Source: Pyricularia pennisetigena
Lineage: Eukaryota > Ascomycota > Sordariomycetes > Magnaporthales > Pyriculariaceae
Direction: 5' to 3'
DNA: 64,000 nucleotides
Assembly: GCF_004337985.1 (NCBI RefSeq)
Contig: NC_043744.1
Location: 1,726,816-1,790,815 of the forward strand
Below are positions 34,864-46,302 of the stretch, in pieces. The notes beneath the pieces were generated by a model. The model was not told the DNA's origin. It ran no database searches and saw only the letters and a list, made by a program, of their open reading frames with translations. Every line of letters starts with the position of its first letter. Position 1 is the first letter of the stretch. The translations under genes and the position numbers were made by a program.

Positions 34864-36739
34864 ATGGCTCCCTCGATAGCTGCTGTGACGCCGTGGGCGA
34901 CGGCGGCGGATGGTCTACTGACGAAACGAGGTGGAGGAAAATACCAACAGCCCTTTGCCACAAGGCCTATCAGCGTCATCATCGCCTTGATTTCTTGTTG
35001 CATTCTCGCCTGCTTCACCAGTATGCTCTCGGCTTCCCCGATCGAACCTCCTCTCCAAGCCGCAAGGATTTTTCTTGTAAGCTATCCGGACAATAATAGC
35101 TGACGACCTTTTTTTGTTTTGTAAAAGTGAACAAAGCCCGTGTTGTGAGAAGCTGGCTCAGGTTGCCATATATACAATGGCGTGAGTGCTAAGAAGCCAA
35201 AGATCCCTGATGTTTGTTTTTTTTTTTTTTTTTTCTTTTTTTTTTTTATATTGAGAACTTGATCAATATTCTGACAAAAGCCATCTACAGTCGTTCTGTC
35301 AATCTATTTCACGTCATTTACCTTTGTGTTTGGTTCCTCCGTTCTGCAGTTTGGATTCGGCTCGGAGCTCAACTACGCGACGTGCTCGGCAGCGACGTTT
35401 CTCTGCCTCGGCGCATATGTGGCGACCAAGGTGGTAAGGAAGCTGGTCTGTTAATTTCAGTAGTCACCTGGAACTTTTGAGCTAACATGTCTCAACAGTT
35501 CATATACCTGTTCTTGGTCGATCGAGTGGTACGTCACGATCCTTCCCGGGGAGTATGGACGCGCATTGATATGGAGCCGTGTCGGTTTCTGACAGCTCTC
35601 AAAATCAGCACATCGTTCGAGATTCGAGTACGCCCCGTCTTCGATCGAAGCTTTACCTGCTCAACTCTTTCGGCATGATGGGTATGTTTGGTCCATGCAA
35701 AAGTAAGCTGTGAGAGTATGGGAAACTCATCGCTGCCGTCACAGGAGTATACATCGTGATTGTGATCCTAAACTTTATCTTGTATGTCAAACCACTTCCA
35801 ATAAGGATCAATCATACTGAAAGCATCTTGCGCTCGACTAACCTGATCTTATTGTGCTTTTGCTCCCCTCGCCGCAGTCGTATTACGGACTACGATAGTG
35901 GCATGTGCGTCATTGGGATGAAACAACCCGTCATGATACCCCTGATAGCATTCGACGCCTTCGTCAACATCTACCTCACCCTCCTCTTCCTCGTCCCATT
36001 ATTAAGTGAGTTGGTTCGAATAAGCCCGCCAACCCCCCGGGGAAGTCAAGTCTGGTTGCTGACAGCTCACTGCTCTAACAACGCCCAGAACTCTACTCGG
36101 TCAAGCTCACTTTTGCCAGACCCATGACGGTTCATACGCACTCGGTGAGCATGCCAAGAACGGCACCAAACATCAGGCTTCAGAGGCTGGCCATGAGAAC
36201 CTTTATCGGCTCCTGCTGCACACTCGTGAGCAGCGTCACGTACGTAGTCCCTTTGTCGTACCGTCCATAGCTGCCACATAGACTAACACTGGTACTCGAC
36301 GAGAGCAGAAATCTCACCGTCCTGATGGTGTTGAACGGTGAGGTTTCGTGGCTATGTCTGATGTGCTGTAACAGTGACAGTAAGTTTTGCTATTTTGTCA
36401 GCCATGCTGCCCATCTGGCGAAGTGAAAAAAAAAGAGCAGGCTGACACCCTTCACCTCCCTCCTCTACAGTCCTCTTCTCGGCGATCGTAATACAATGGG
36501 TGACGGCAAACGACCACGCCGCATCGAGAAAAGTAGAAAAGAGGTCAAGGCCGAGGAAGGATCCCATGTCCGCCGTGACGGGCTCCTCCGACGAAACTGC
36601 CGTGGCGTTCCTGGGGAGGGCGCAGGCCAAGTCGCCGCAATGGGAGCCTACGCTGGAGGGGAGATTTACTAGATCGGAGATGATGAGGTTGGACCTTGTA
36701 AGGCCAGATGAAGGAAAGCGACGCAATTCAATATCGTGA
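34864..36739 (+). CDS. Multi-pass membrane protein of a conserved fungal family
   Basis: Nine exons join in frame: 34864-35076, 35350-35433, 35499-35528, 35609-35681, 35745-35781, 35878-36005, 36089-36239, 36309-36379 and 36471-36739 (351 residues). Nearly every junction has a GTAAG/GTATG/GTACG-type donor. I count six or seven hydrophobic segments, starting with PISVIIALISCCILACF. Landmarks I recall from an uncharacterised ascomycete family of integral membrane proteins are FGSELNYATC, KLYLLNSFGMMG, MIPLIAFD, TNLTVLMVLNGE and CCNSDILFSAIVIQWVT. Orientation and ligand are unknown; the layout recalls seven-helix receptors, but no function is established. The first intron (273 bases) is long and may hide a small extra exon. 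The soluble C-terminal tail (about 75 residues) is Ser/Arg-rich. Confidence 0.8.
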
Positions 36740-38889
36740 GTTATTATTTCATCTTTTTTTTTTTATCAACAAAAAAAAAAAAACTAGCAGCTGCTGGGCA
36801 TTGGCGCTGGCGTATAAATGGTTGGGAAAGCTATCGCTGGATAGTAAAGCGGTTAAAACAAAATCAAAAGGGACAGGACGCCCACGACGATCATGATTAG
36901 GAATGGCTAATGTAGATATAATTATATGTTTATTTTTGCTGCAGCACCTTTCGTGAGCCTTTTTTTGATTTTTTTTTTTTTTTTGCCCCAAGGTCGGTAG
37001 GTACCCTTGCTGCCCTTTCAGGGGTTCGTATGTCTTCAGCATGAAGGTGAGGAAAGCGGGTATCACGTGACTGCCATAAGAAGAAAACCAGAGACTGGGC
37101 GTTGTATAGGAGAGCAAAGATAAATGTTCGTTTTGCAGACCGAAGATGATGAAGTAGTGGGTCGCTCCTCGAGGTGTAATGTTGTTGTCAGCATGTCGAA
37201 TGAAATGAGTGACCAGGAGGGACAGAGGGAGAGATATCATCATTTGCAAACAAGTTACTTTGATAATTCATTACTTGTAGAAATAGCCCCAATTTGCCAT
37301 GACACACGAATCTGTACCTGGATCCGATAAGAAATATCGCGACGCTAAACTCTATAAAGCAAGTCCACGCGGGCAGCAACTTGCTGGGACCCCTGTCCAA
37401 CCGAGAACAGATTGTGGCAAACCAACCACCTTGACAAGCTTGAGTACCTACCTTGTATTTATTTGATATCGCTCTAGCAACACTACTGTAGATATTTGGT
37501 ATACGCTCGTACTTTTTTTTTTCTCTCTCAGTTAAGGTAGGCAGCGCTGTGGAGCTGCATGTCATCCACATGCATCTTTTGATCAAGCGACATGCCATTT
37601 TTATTTTTTCAATTCAGCTCGCCTATCTGCCTGTTCTCAATGCTTTTGGGCAATGATAGAAAGACATCCAAAACCCTTTAAAAAAAGGGGGGGCGCTTCG
37701 GAGTGAACCCCCGGTTTTTTGTTTGTCTATCAGAACTTGTACGTAATGACTATGGGGTAGATTGTTTGGGGAAGAGGGGGTAAATGGACAGAAACGTAGA
37801 CGAGGCAACTCTCCTCCGCAAACACAGCTTGGAGATTGCGAGTCATTTGATATACCAACTGGGTGAATGCGACCGGAGTTTGGCGAAGAATCTGCGTGCA
37901 ACTGAGGAGGAATGCAAGTGATGGTTTTTCCAAAGGTGGGACAGGATAAAAAGACTGAAAAAAGAACACGGCATTTTTCTCTGGTCCAATGCAAATACAA
38001 TTAGCTTTTGACGACTGTGATTTTTTATCAATGGGTCGATGTCAGGATTATTCTCCGCCAAGAGAGATAACACACACAAAAAAAGCGCAGCTGAGGCTCT
38101 TTATTACCAGACTGGTCTTTATCGGATGGTCTCCATTGTAATCACTTTGGTTTCCAATTGACGTATTAACTGCCAATCAGCCTTCCTTTGGCTTCTTTGT
38201 AACATTGCATCTCTCGGTACTTATTAACTAGAAATGCGTATGGACCACTGGGATATCTAAACACCCCCGGTTTTCGGCCGCATGGTCCAAGTCTCCGCAT
38301 GCCCCGCTCTTCGTCTATGCCAAGGACACAGATTGTCCAATGGGAAGCAGACGTTGAATCTTTTGTTATCCATCTCACTCACAAACTGGTTACTATCGTC
38401 GGTTCCATTTTGTTACCCACAGGACCACAATACTACTGTAAATCACTTTCACTTGGCAACATGGTAGGGTAGACCCCTCCTCGGAACCTCCGTCAAATGG
38501 CAGGCCGGTCAGTCAGTATGCATAGAGGCACACCATAAACGGGCTTTTTGGATTGGGGTCAACCCCGGGACTCGAGACGCGATGGGGAATCTTGACATTT
38601 TTGGGCTCCGATATTTTTTTTTCCGGTTAGGAAGAGGGCGTTGCGTGTCGGAAACCCTTTTAAAGTGTTGGCCAGCCCCCAAACATCGTCTCCTCCCTCT
38701 ACCTCTTTTTTTTCAGCCTCGCTCGCTACGCTGTTGAGTACGACAAGATTGTGTGCTCTGTCTGTCTGACTGACCAATCTAGTCTAACTAGTCTAGACTT
38801 GGAATAGTTTTATCTATTCCCAAGTCCCGAGTCAAACACTTGTATCTGGCCGCAGACTTGCCCACCTCTTCAACACCAAAACCGACAAC
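36740..38889. other. Spacer with no visible gene
   Basis: AT-rich with T-runs near 36970-36984 and 37509-37520. Short open frames only. The last 300 bases hold the permease promoter, including pyrimidine-rich sequence. Confidence 0.5.
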
Positions 38890-40737
38890 ATGGCCGCTGT
38901 CGATGAGAAGAGCGTCGGTCTCGGCCGCTCGCCCAGCGACAGCGACATGGCCGATGGTCAGGTCATGGGTGTCGAGCGCGATGCTGATGTCGTGGCCAAG
39001 TATGGAGAGACTCACCGCGGCCTCAGCCCTCGGCACGTGCAGCTTATGGCCATTGGAGGCTCTATCGGCACTGGACTTTGTGAGTACTCGCACATCAACT
39101 TGTAGCGGGGGAGACAAATACTAATCATAATGACTCCTCCCATGATTTCCAGGGGTTGGTATCGGTGGAGTGCTCTCGAAAGCAGGTCCTCTCTCGGTCG
39201 TCCTTGGCTACGCCTTCTGGGGTCTATTCTTCATCTGGCCGCTCAACCTCTGCGTCGCCGAGATGTGCGCCTACCTGCCCATCCGCGGCACGATCTTTGA
39301 GCTCGCCCGCCGCTTCGTCGACCCGGCCCTCGGCTTCGCCATGGGTTGGACCTACTTCTTCGCCGGCCTGATGCTGGTCTGCACCGAATACGCCGCCGTC
39401 GCCACCATAATGCAGTACTGGAGCAAGGACATCAACCCGGCCGTCTGGATCGCCATGGCCATGGTCTTGTGCATCATGCTCAATGTCGTGGCCGTCAAGT
39501 GGTACGGCGAGAGCGAGTTCATCATGGCTTCCACAAAGGTTATACTGCTGTTCGGCCTCATCATCCTCACAATCATCACCATGGCCGGCGGAAACCCGCA
39601 GCACGACGCCTACGGTTTTAGGAATTGGGGCGACGGCAACTACATACATCCGTATCTGGCCCAGGGCGACGCTGGGAGGTTCCTCGGCTGGTGGAAGGTC
39701 GTCATCTATGCTGCCTTCACCATTGCCGGTCCGGACATGATCGCTTTGGCCGCGGGCGAGATTGTCAACCCGAGGCGCACCATTCCCCGTGTCGCCAAGC
39801 TCATCTTTTACCGTCTTGTCGGATTCTACTTTGTCGGCGTCCTCTGCGTCGGCATCATCTGCAGCTCCAGGGATCCTAGACTCATGGGGGCCTTGGCCGA
39901 CGGCGCTTCCGGCGCCGCTGCCAGTCCTTGGGTCATTGGAATCGAGAACCTTGGCATCCGGGTGCTTCCTCACATCATCAACGCTGCCATTATGCTCTCC
40001 GGATGGTTAGTTGCTTCCTTCTGTTCCCTGCGTTGTGGTGTGTAGGTTATCTCTTATGGATTGCATCTCTACTAACACGTGCTCTACCTCCCAGGTCCTG
40101 CGGCAACGCCTACCTCTACTCGGCCTCGCGTACGCTCTACGGGCTGGCGCGCGACAACCAGGCGCCCAAGTTCCTGCTCTACTGCACCAAGCAGGGCGTG
40201 CCTATCTACTGCGTGCTGGTCGTGTCGCTCATCTCGTGCATCACCTTCCTCGTGTCGTCCAACTCGGCCGTCGAGGTCTTCTTCTGGTTCGTCGACCTGA
40301 CCACGACGGCGCTCATCATGACCTACACCATGATGATGATCACCTTCATCGGCTTCTACCGCGCCCGCAAGGCCCAGGGGATGGACCCCCAGACGCTGCC
40401 GTACCTGGCCCCCTTCACCCCTTACTCGGCCTACCTGGCTCTGTTCCTCGGCTGCGTGGCCATCTTGTTCGTCGGCTTCGACGCGTTTGGACCCTTCAAC
40501 GTGCGCTCATTCATCACGGCCTACTTCGCCCTTGCGTTCGGCGCCTTCACGTACGTCCTTTGGAAGGTCCTCAAGCGGACCAAGCTGGTCGACCCCAGAG
40601 AGGCCGATCTCTACTCGGGCAAGAAGGAGGTCGACGAGGAGTGCAGGCACTGGGAGGAGGGTGGTATCGAGGAGGTGGAGAGGGCAAGGCTGGCGCAGAT
40701 GAGCTTTGCGAGGAGGTGCTGGGAAAGACTGTGGTAG
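38890..40737 (+). CDS. Amino acid permease (YAT-type, APC superfamily)
   Basis: Three exons, 38890-39079, 39153-40005 and 40095-40737, give 561 residues with about twelve hydrophobic helices. The first helix carries the permease signature GGSIGTGL-WVGIGG spanning the first intron; further landmarks are EMCAYLPIRGTIFELARRFVDP, AFTIAGPDMIALAAGE and SASRTLYGLARD. It should import amino acids across the plasma membrane by proton symport, like yeast general and specific amino-acid permeases; substrate range cannot be read off. The cytosolic N-tail (about 55 residues) and C-tail are charged. Introns have GTGAGT and GTTAGT donors. Its 3' end converges on the dehalogenase-like gene with only 142 bases between. 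Confidence 0.95.
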
Positions 40738-40879
40738 AGAAGACATGTTTTGTTTTTTGTTTTTTCGGCTGCCAAGAGAGGCGGACATCACATTTCTCAC
40801 TGTACAGTTTCTTTCTGGGGTAGTAATTTTATAGCAGACATGTCTTGATAGGGTTGGAAAAAGAGCACCGAATTTCTTG
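40738..40879. other. Short convergent 3' spacer
   Basis: The 142 bases between stop codons of opposite genes must carry both polyadenylation regions, so the mRNAs may overlap. Confidence 0.5.
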
Positions 40880-41726
40880 TTACACATAGCTGTAAAGAAT
40901 CCTCAAAACAGCCTCGTGAACCCCGGCCTCGATGTGCGTAGGCCCAATATCCGTTCCAATCACGTCTCCAAGCCGGTCGATCCAGCCGGTGCCAGCCCTA
41001 TCAATCCAAACCACCTTGAGGCCACTAGCCCTGGCGCCAACGACATCAAACGGGTTCGCCGTGACCAGCCAAACGTCATCGACGCCGACCGCACCGTCGC
41101 CGCCGCTCCTGCTCGCGGTGGCATTGGCGATGAGGTGATCATAGACGGCACTGGCGGGCTTGAAGGCGCCGACGGCCTCGACGCTGAGTGGCGGCTTCTC
41201 AAAGACGGCGTCGTAGCGCGACAGGGTGGGCGAGCTGGCGACGCTCGCGCTCACGGCGGCGGCGGTGCCGTTGCTGAAGATGAAGCAGCGCACGTCGCGG
41301 CCGCCCTCGCGCCGCTCCGACTCGAGCTGCCGCAGGCCCTGCTCCACGTCGCCGTAGACCGAGAGCGCGTCGTAGCTGCGCTGTAGCGCCGCCACGGCCT
41401 CGGCGCTCAGGGGCACGCCCGCCTCGGCGGCTGCGTGCTTGAGGGCCGCCTCGGTGATGTCGGCAAACGGACGATATATTCCTGGAAAAACGAGCATGGT
41501 TGGATTTTTTTTGTTTGTTTTTGCATGTTGTTCTGTTATTTTTTGATCGTTGAAACTAACCCATTGCTGTGATCCTCCAGCTGTACTCCAGCTGGTACCT
41601 CCGCCAGAGACTCGTGACCTGCTTGGCCTTTGTTTCGTCGCCGCACATCTCGGCCACCTGGTCCAAGATTGCATCTGTCGACAGCAGAGTGCCGTACAGA
41701 TCAAAGGCTATGCTTATATTTGGCAT
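40880..41726 (-). CDS. Haloacid dehalogenase-like hydrolase (type II haloacid dehalogenase family)
   Basis: Two exons on the minus strand, 41561-41726 and 40880-41481, with a GTTAGT donor and TTTTTCCAG acceptor, give 255 residues. HAD motif I is FDLYGTLLS with nucleophile Asp9; motif II is the FIFSNGT block; Lys of motif III lies in the FKPAS segment; motif IV corresponds to VTANPFDVVGA. The arrangement (Asp nucleophile, SNGT, NPFD) is the L-2-haloacid dehalogenase type, which hydrolyses 2-haloalkanoates via an Asp ester. Fungal members may act on other small acids, so the substrate is open. No signal peptide is seen. The start is the ATG immediately before the HAD motif. Confidence 0.9.
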
Positions 41727-42226
41727 TGTGGTAATTGGTTGTTTTGTTAAAAATTTGTTGATTCGTGATGTGTTTGGTGCGTTTCTCTTTTCGTTGGGTG
41801 AGTATCTCTGATTGGCAAAATTGCAAAAGAAGTAGTGCCTGCATACAGGGTTACCCTATCGGTGTAAGCGAAGCCATCTAAAGTTAACGTCAGGATCTTG
41901 TGCAGGATGAGCCAAGTCTAGACTAACTAAGCCTTTTCATGGTCCAGGTGGCAGCGGGGTAGAAACAAAAAAGAGGCTTGTCATAGAGTTTAATGATTTC
42001 ATCTCAGCGCGACGCGACTTTCCCCCAATGATGTCATTTCAGCTACATAGAGGAAGACCAATGTTCAATATCTCCGGTTTGCAAATTCACAAATACACAG
42101 TGTTCTCCAACTATCCAAAAAAAAGTCACAATTACCTCATACTGTCGTTGACGAGTTGGACTCCTCCCGGGTTTGCTGCTGGCAGATACTGTAGTAGGCT
42201 ATAGCTAAACATACCACATAGAACAA
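41727..42226. promoter_or_regulatory. Divergent promoter between dehalogenase-like and HNH genes
   Basis: A 500-base spacer separates two head-to-head start codons. No coding sequence. It presumably carries both promoters; no clear TATA box was seen. Confidence 0.4.
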
Positions 42227-43054
42227 ATGGAGAATGACACCGACTCGGCGGCAAATCACAACATCGACATCTTTCGCGACTGCGTGTCGGCCGTTCTCGT
42301 GGAGCGGCTTTCCCAGCGCGAGGGATCCAAATCGAAAAAGAAAAGATCCTCCAAGCGCAACTCTAGATCCAGTAGAAAATCCACAATTCACCAGCCGGAC
42401 CCTGAGGCTGCCGGTGCGGGGTCAGTCGAGCCCGTCACCACCACCACGGCTCTGCAACAGCAGCCGCAAAACGACGACGCCGAGGAGCTCTCCGAGTTCA
42501 TCGGGTACGTCGCCGACACCACGTTCGACCTGCTGCCCGCCGAGCTGCGGCTCCTGACGCACCGCAGCTGGGCCGAGGACCCGTCCCTGGCCGACAGGTA
42601 CAGCCTCCCACTGACGGGGCCCAGCCTGAGCGCCGCGCTCCCCACCGTCGTCGACCCGGACGTGTCCACCGCCCTGTCGGCCTACGGCGATCCGGAGGAC
42701 CTGCTCGCGCCCGTCGTGACGGCGTACGTGACGACCGCCACGGCCGCACCGGTCAAGGTGGCGCGCGGCCAGGCTGACGAGTGCGAGCTGTGCGGCCGCG
42801 ACTGGATTCACCTGACGTATCACCACCTCATCCCGCGCATGGTGCACGACAAGGTCCTCAGGCGGGGCTGGCACCGCGAGGACGAGCTGCAGAACGTCGC
42901 CTGGCTGTGCAGGGCCTGCCACAACACCGTCCACAGGTTTGCGTCCCACGAGGACCTCGCCAGGTACTACTACACCGTAGACTTGCTGCTTGCGCAGGAT
43001 GAGATCGCCGCCTTTGCTCAGTGGGTTGGCAGGTTGAGGTGGAAGGGCAGGTAG
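42227..43054 (+). CDS. HNH-type zinc-binding domain protein
   Basis: One exon, 275 residues. The C-terminal third holds a CxxC pair at Cys186/Cys189 (ECELCGRD), then LTYHHLIPR and WLCRACHNTVHRF, the pattern of HNH/McrA-like nuclease folds, where the His-His and later His-Asn elements cradle a metal. In fungi such proteins are often of unknown function; the HNH fold usually cuts nucleic acids, but a binding role is possible. The N-terminal part is charged (RSKSKKKRSSKRNSR-like basic run) and then Asp/Ala/Thr-rich, likely disordered. Upstream neighbour is a divergent dehalogenase-like gene; downstream CRO1 converges. Domain call is good; activity is not established. Confidence 0.82.
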   Translation: MENDTDSAANHNIDIFRDCVSAVLVERLSQREGSKSKKKRSSKRNSRSSRKSTIHQPDPEAAGAGSVEPVTTTTALQQQPQNDDAEELSEFIGYVADTTFDLLPAELRLLTHRSWAEDPSLADRYSLPLTGPSLSAALPTVVDPDVSTALSAYGDPEDLLAPVVTAYVTTATAAPVKVARGQADECELCGRDWIHLTYHHLIPRMVHDKVLRRGWHREDELQNVAWLCRACHNTVHRFASHEDLARYYYTVDLLLAQDEIAAFAQWVGRLRWKGR

Positions 43055-43388
43055 GGATGATGAGTGTCCATTTAGAAAGAAATAAAAAGAAATAAAAAAA
43101 ATATTGTTTTGGCCATGATCAGATACAGATAGATGCTGGATAAGTCAAAAACTCTCTACGATATGCCTCGTAAAGTCACCATAGATTAATATTACTAGCC
43201 TGTCGCAGGCGATCACTGTATATTCACCTTGAAACGCAATATCATATCAGTAGAGCAATGACTCCTCTCATTCCTGACTTCAGCAGGGAGTTGTCTTCAA
43301 ATTTCAGGCTCGGTACATTTTTATTCGCTCATCTTTTACCACTGTTTGACACCTTGGTCTCAAGTAAGAGGTCCCGCCCTTGCTTTCT
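43055..43388. other. Convergent 3' spacer
   Basis: AT-rich 334-base gap between HNH and CRO1 stop codons; no gene. Confidence 0.5.
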
Positions 43389-45580
43389 TTATTCTGCCTC
43401 AAGAAGTGCCTTCAACGCTGCGACCGCTATTTCCAGCACCTCGGGCCGCCTCGTCTTCTTGGCACACTCCGTGAGGACCGTCGCCCCATTTTCGACCTTG
43501 ATCTTCTCCCGTGATAATCGACCAGCCTCACCTTCAGTTGCCGCCATGTTGAGCAACACAAACGCGCCACGTTGCCTGAGGTCCTCGCTACTGTCCTCCC
43601 CACACATTCCTAGCAGGATTTGTATGCCACGCTCGCCCCGTGCAAGTATCGCCCGTACGACAGCCTCGTGTGCCGATAGGTTGGCTAGTGTTCCACCGGC
43701 TGCGTTGCGTGTGCCTTCGTCCTCGGCATCACACAGTGCCAGCAGAATGTGGACCCTAGTGCGGGCCTGAGGAGATCCATCTGCAAAAGGGGCAGCACCC
43801 TCTGGACATTGAGCTAGGTTGCAAATGAGCTCTGTGGCCGCACGTTGTACTCTTCCATTCGAGCTCAAGACCTGCTCCTCGAGGTCAGGAAATACCGCAC
43901 GTACTATTGCGCGCCGTGTGTCTTGGTCTTCTGTTGACGCGAGATTGGTGAGTGCCATAAGTGCTTCAAAGGTCGGGAGTAAATCTCGTGTCTCTGTCGA
44001 GTCGTCTGGTGGAACTATGGAGGCCAATGGCCGGATGGCCGCACTTATTGGCGTTGGTCGAGTACCACCAAAAACGTGAGCTGGGTTTGTTGATATCAGG
44101 ATTCGTGCGAGGGCCTGAGCTGCGGTGCGTCGAGCAACACCAGTCGACGCATCATTAGCCGCCGAGAGTGCGTTCCATGCAGAGATGAGAAGACGGACAG
44201 CACCCTGCTGGGCTAGTTGACCCCGGAGCTTGGGCGTAACGGATAGTGAGTAGATTATTTGTACAACGAGTGATAATGATGCTACCGATCCGTCTTTGCT
44301 GTGCGAGACTAGAATGGGGACGATGCCGGCCTCAAAAATGCGCATGCACCTTGCGTTGACGTGGTCGTCATCATTCAATGGATCCTGCTTTAGCTTTCCG
44401 GCTGCATTTGCATACGCCTTGAGTTGTGCCATACGCTTTTGCTCTTCTGATTGAGCCGGTTCATAACGGGTAAGGTTGACGACAATGCTCAATGCTCCGT
44501 AGGTCAGGGATGAACGAGGCGGAGCATTTTTGAGCGTCTCAACAAGTGATTTTAGGAAACCTTTATCCTCCGACAATGATTCTTTTACTTTGGGCTGGAG
44601 GGACGCATAGGCAAGTCCCTCAATGGCGCTCTGTCGGCCATGTTCTGGGTCTTCAAGGAGAACTTTTGTAAACTTTTTGCTCAGGTCCTCGACGCTGGTG
44701 GTTGCCAAGCCCACTCGTTCTTCGGGTAATTCGGTAGTGGACTCTGGCGGTTGTGTTGCCTTCATGCCTGCTAGTCAGATCAATCTATGCCCCTGTGTGA
44801 AAAGGGACAAAAAGAAAGCAAACCGTATACACCTACCTTTAGTTTTGTGAGGATTACGGCAGCGAGATGTTGCACCTGCTCCGAGTGTTTTCTCATCGAA
44901 ATCGATCCGGCTTGGTGCACGTCAGGCTCCGTCGTGATGGTGGACTTGGCAATCTCGTCCGGATCCTGATCCACAATCTCCTCGAGCCACTCGACACAGT
45001 ATTTCTGCACGGCGGCACGGCATTCCGAGTTCATGCATGCGGCGTTAAGCATCTCGAGACATGCCGTCTCGACCTTCCTGCTCTTCCACTTCCGCCTCAT
45101 GAGCGGACCGAGACTAGCCAGGAAGCCTTCACTGAGAAACAGGTCCTTGATGAGATCCGGCACAATGGGGAACAAGGCCGATGCAACACAGAATGCAACA
45201 ATGTAGTCGTCGTAGGTGCCGCGCTGTACTCGATCGTAGTAGAACACAGAAAGCTTCTTGTTGCCTTCATCTCCAGCTGCTTTGAGGTAGGCTGATGTCG
45301 CCAAAAGCCCAAAACCTCGGACCGCTTCTGGCTGCCTCATGTCCAGGTAGCCGAGGAGAGTATCAACGCAGTCGCTATCGATGGCGTCACAGATGGACGG
45401 CTTCCCATTCTTGACGTCGTTAATGTCATCGTTGAGCAGTTTTGTGAGCTGGTTCAAGTCTTTGCATGTCTCCTCATCCTCTTGGCCTCCCTCCATCAGC
45501 CGGGCCATGAGAATCAGTAACTGGTCCTCTTTGCTCGCTGGCTCAGCGGAGCCTTTCGATGCAACTCCTGGGGATGCCAT
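43389..45580 (-). CDS. CRO1: UCS-domain myosin co-chaperone (CRO1/She4/UNC-45 family)
   Basis: Two exons on the minus strand, 44837-45580 and 43389-44759 or slightly different, give about 704 residues in an all-helical, armadillo-repeat-like fold. Recognisable blocks include the central EGLAYASLQPKVKESL and YGALSIVVNLTRYEP segments of UCS proteins and LLNMAATEGEAGRLS near the C-terminus. UCS proteins fold and stabilise myosin heads; Podospora CRO1 is needed for sexual sporulation and actin-dependent nuclear positioning. The splice acceptor is uncertain: donor AAAG|GTAGGT is clear, but the phase-0 choice is an AAG acceptor 12 bases past a CAG (see finding). There is no UNC-45-style TPR domain at the N-terminus, as in other fungi. 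Confidence 0.88.
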
Positions 45581-46302
45581 GTTGGGCTGGTGGCACAGCG
45601 GTTGCTGGAAAAGAGTTCAAGAACAATCCTTCATATAAGTATAGTCTGATTTGGTCGGGTTACGTATCAAATCCTGGGATAACGTAGGTAGTATTCAAGG
45701 TAGTCTGTCAGTAGTTTGATGATATCTGATGAGAAAATGAAAGTGGAGATTCGTGAAAGGTTGGTTGTAGGATTGATATAGAGGTGGTCATGGGATGGCA
45801 AGATCAAGCTCGCAGTACGGTCCCCCTCATCGCTTCTAACTCACTCTTCAGCCTTCTAGGCGAACGCTAGACGTTGAAGTCACAGCAAACTTCAGTGAGC
45901 CCCGCCATGACATAGTTAGGCTCCACCTCCCACGCGGGATAGGCAACCTTGGCAGCCAAGATAAGGTATAGTTTTTGAGAATGGTCTCATCCACGTGACC
46001 TGGCGTTTGTGTCTTGGATCCCTGCAGCGAGCTTTGTACCGAATGCAGAAGTCGCCCCAGTTAAGACAAGATCGATTCCGCGTCATCAACTTGCAAAGAG
46101 AGAGCAAAGGGAAGCCCAAAAAAAAATAAAAAAATAATTAAAACCAAAACAAAACCCGAGCCGAAACCAACTGGCGATAATCCCCCGATCCTCCCGTTTC
46201 TTCGGCGGCCTTCAATGGGATCGTCCTCACGCATTCCCATCCCATAAAAGGGCCGCCCAACGCTCTTAATGTTCCGACCTCTGGCTTGGCACCAGAGCGA
46301 AC
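45581..46302. promoter_or_regulatory. Divergent promoter between CRO1 and TFB4
   Basis: A 722-base spacer between head-to-head genes, A-rich near 46120-46150. No coding sequence supported. Confidence 0.4.
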
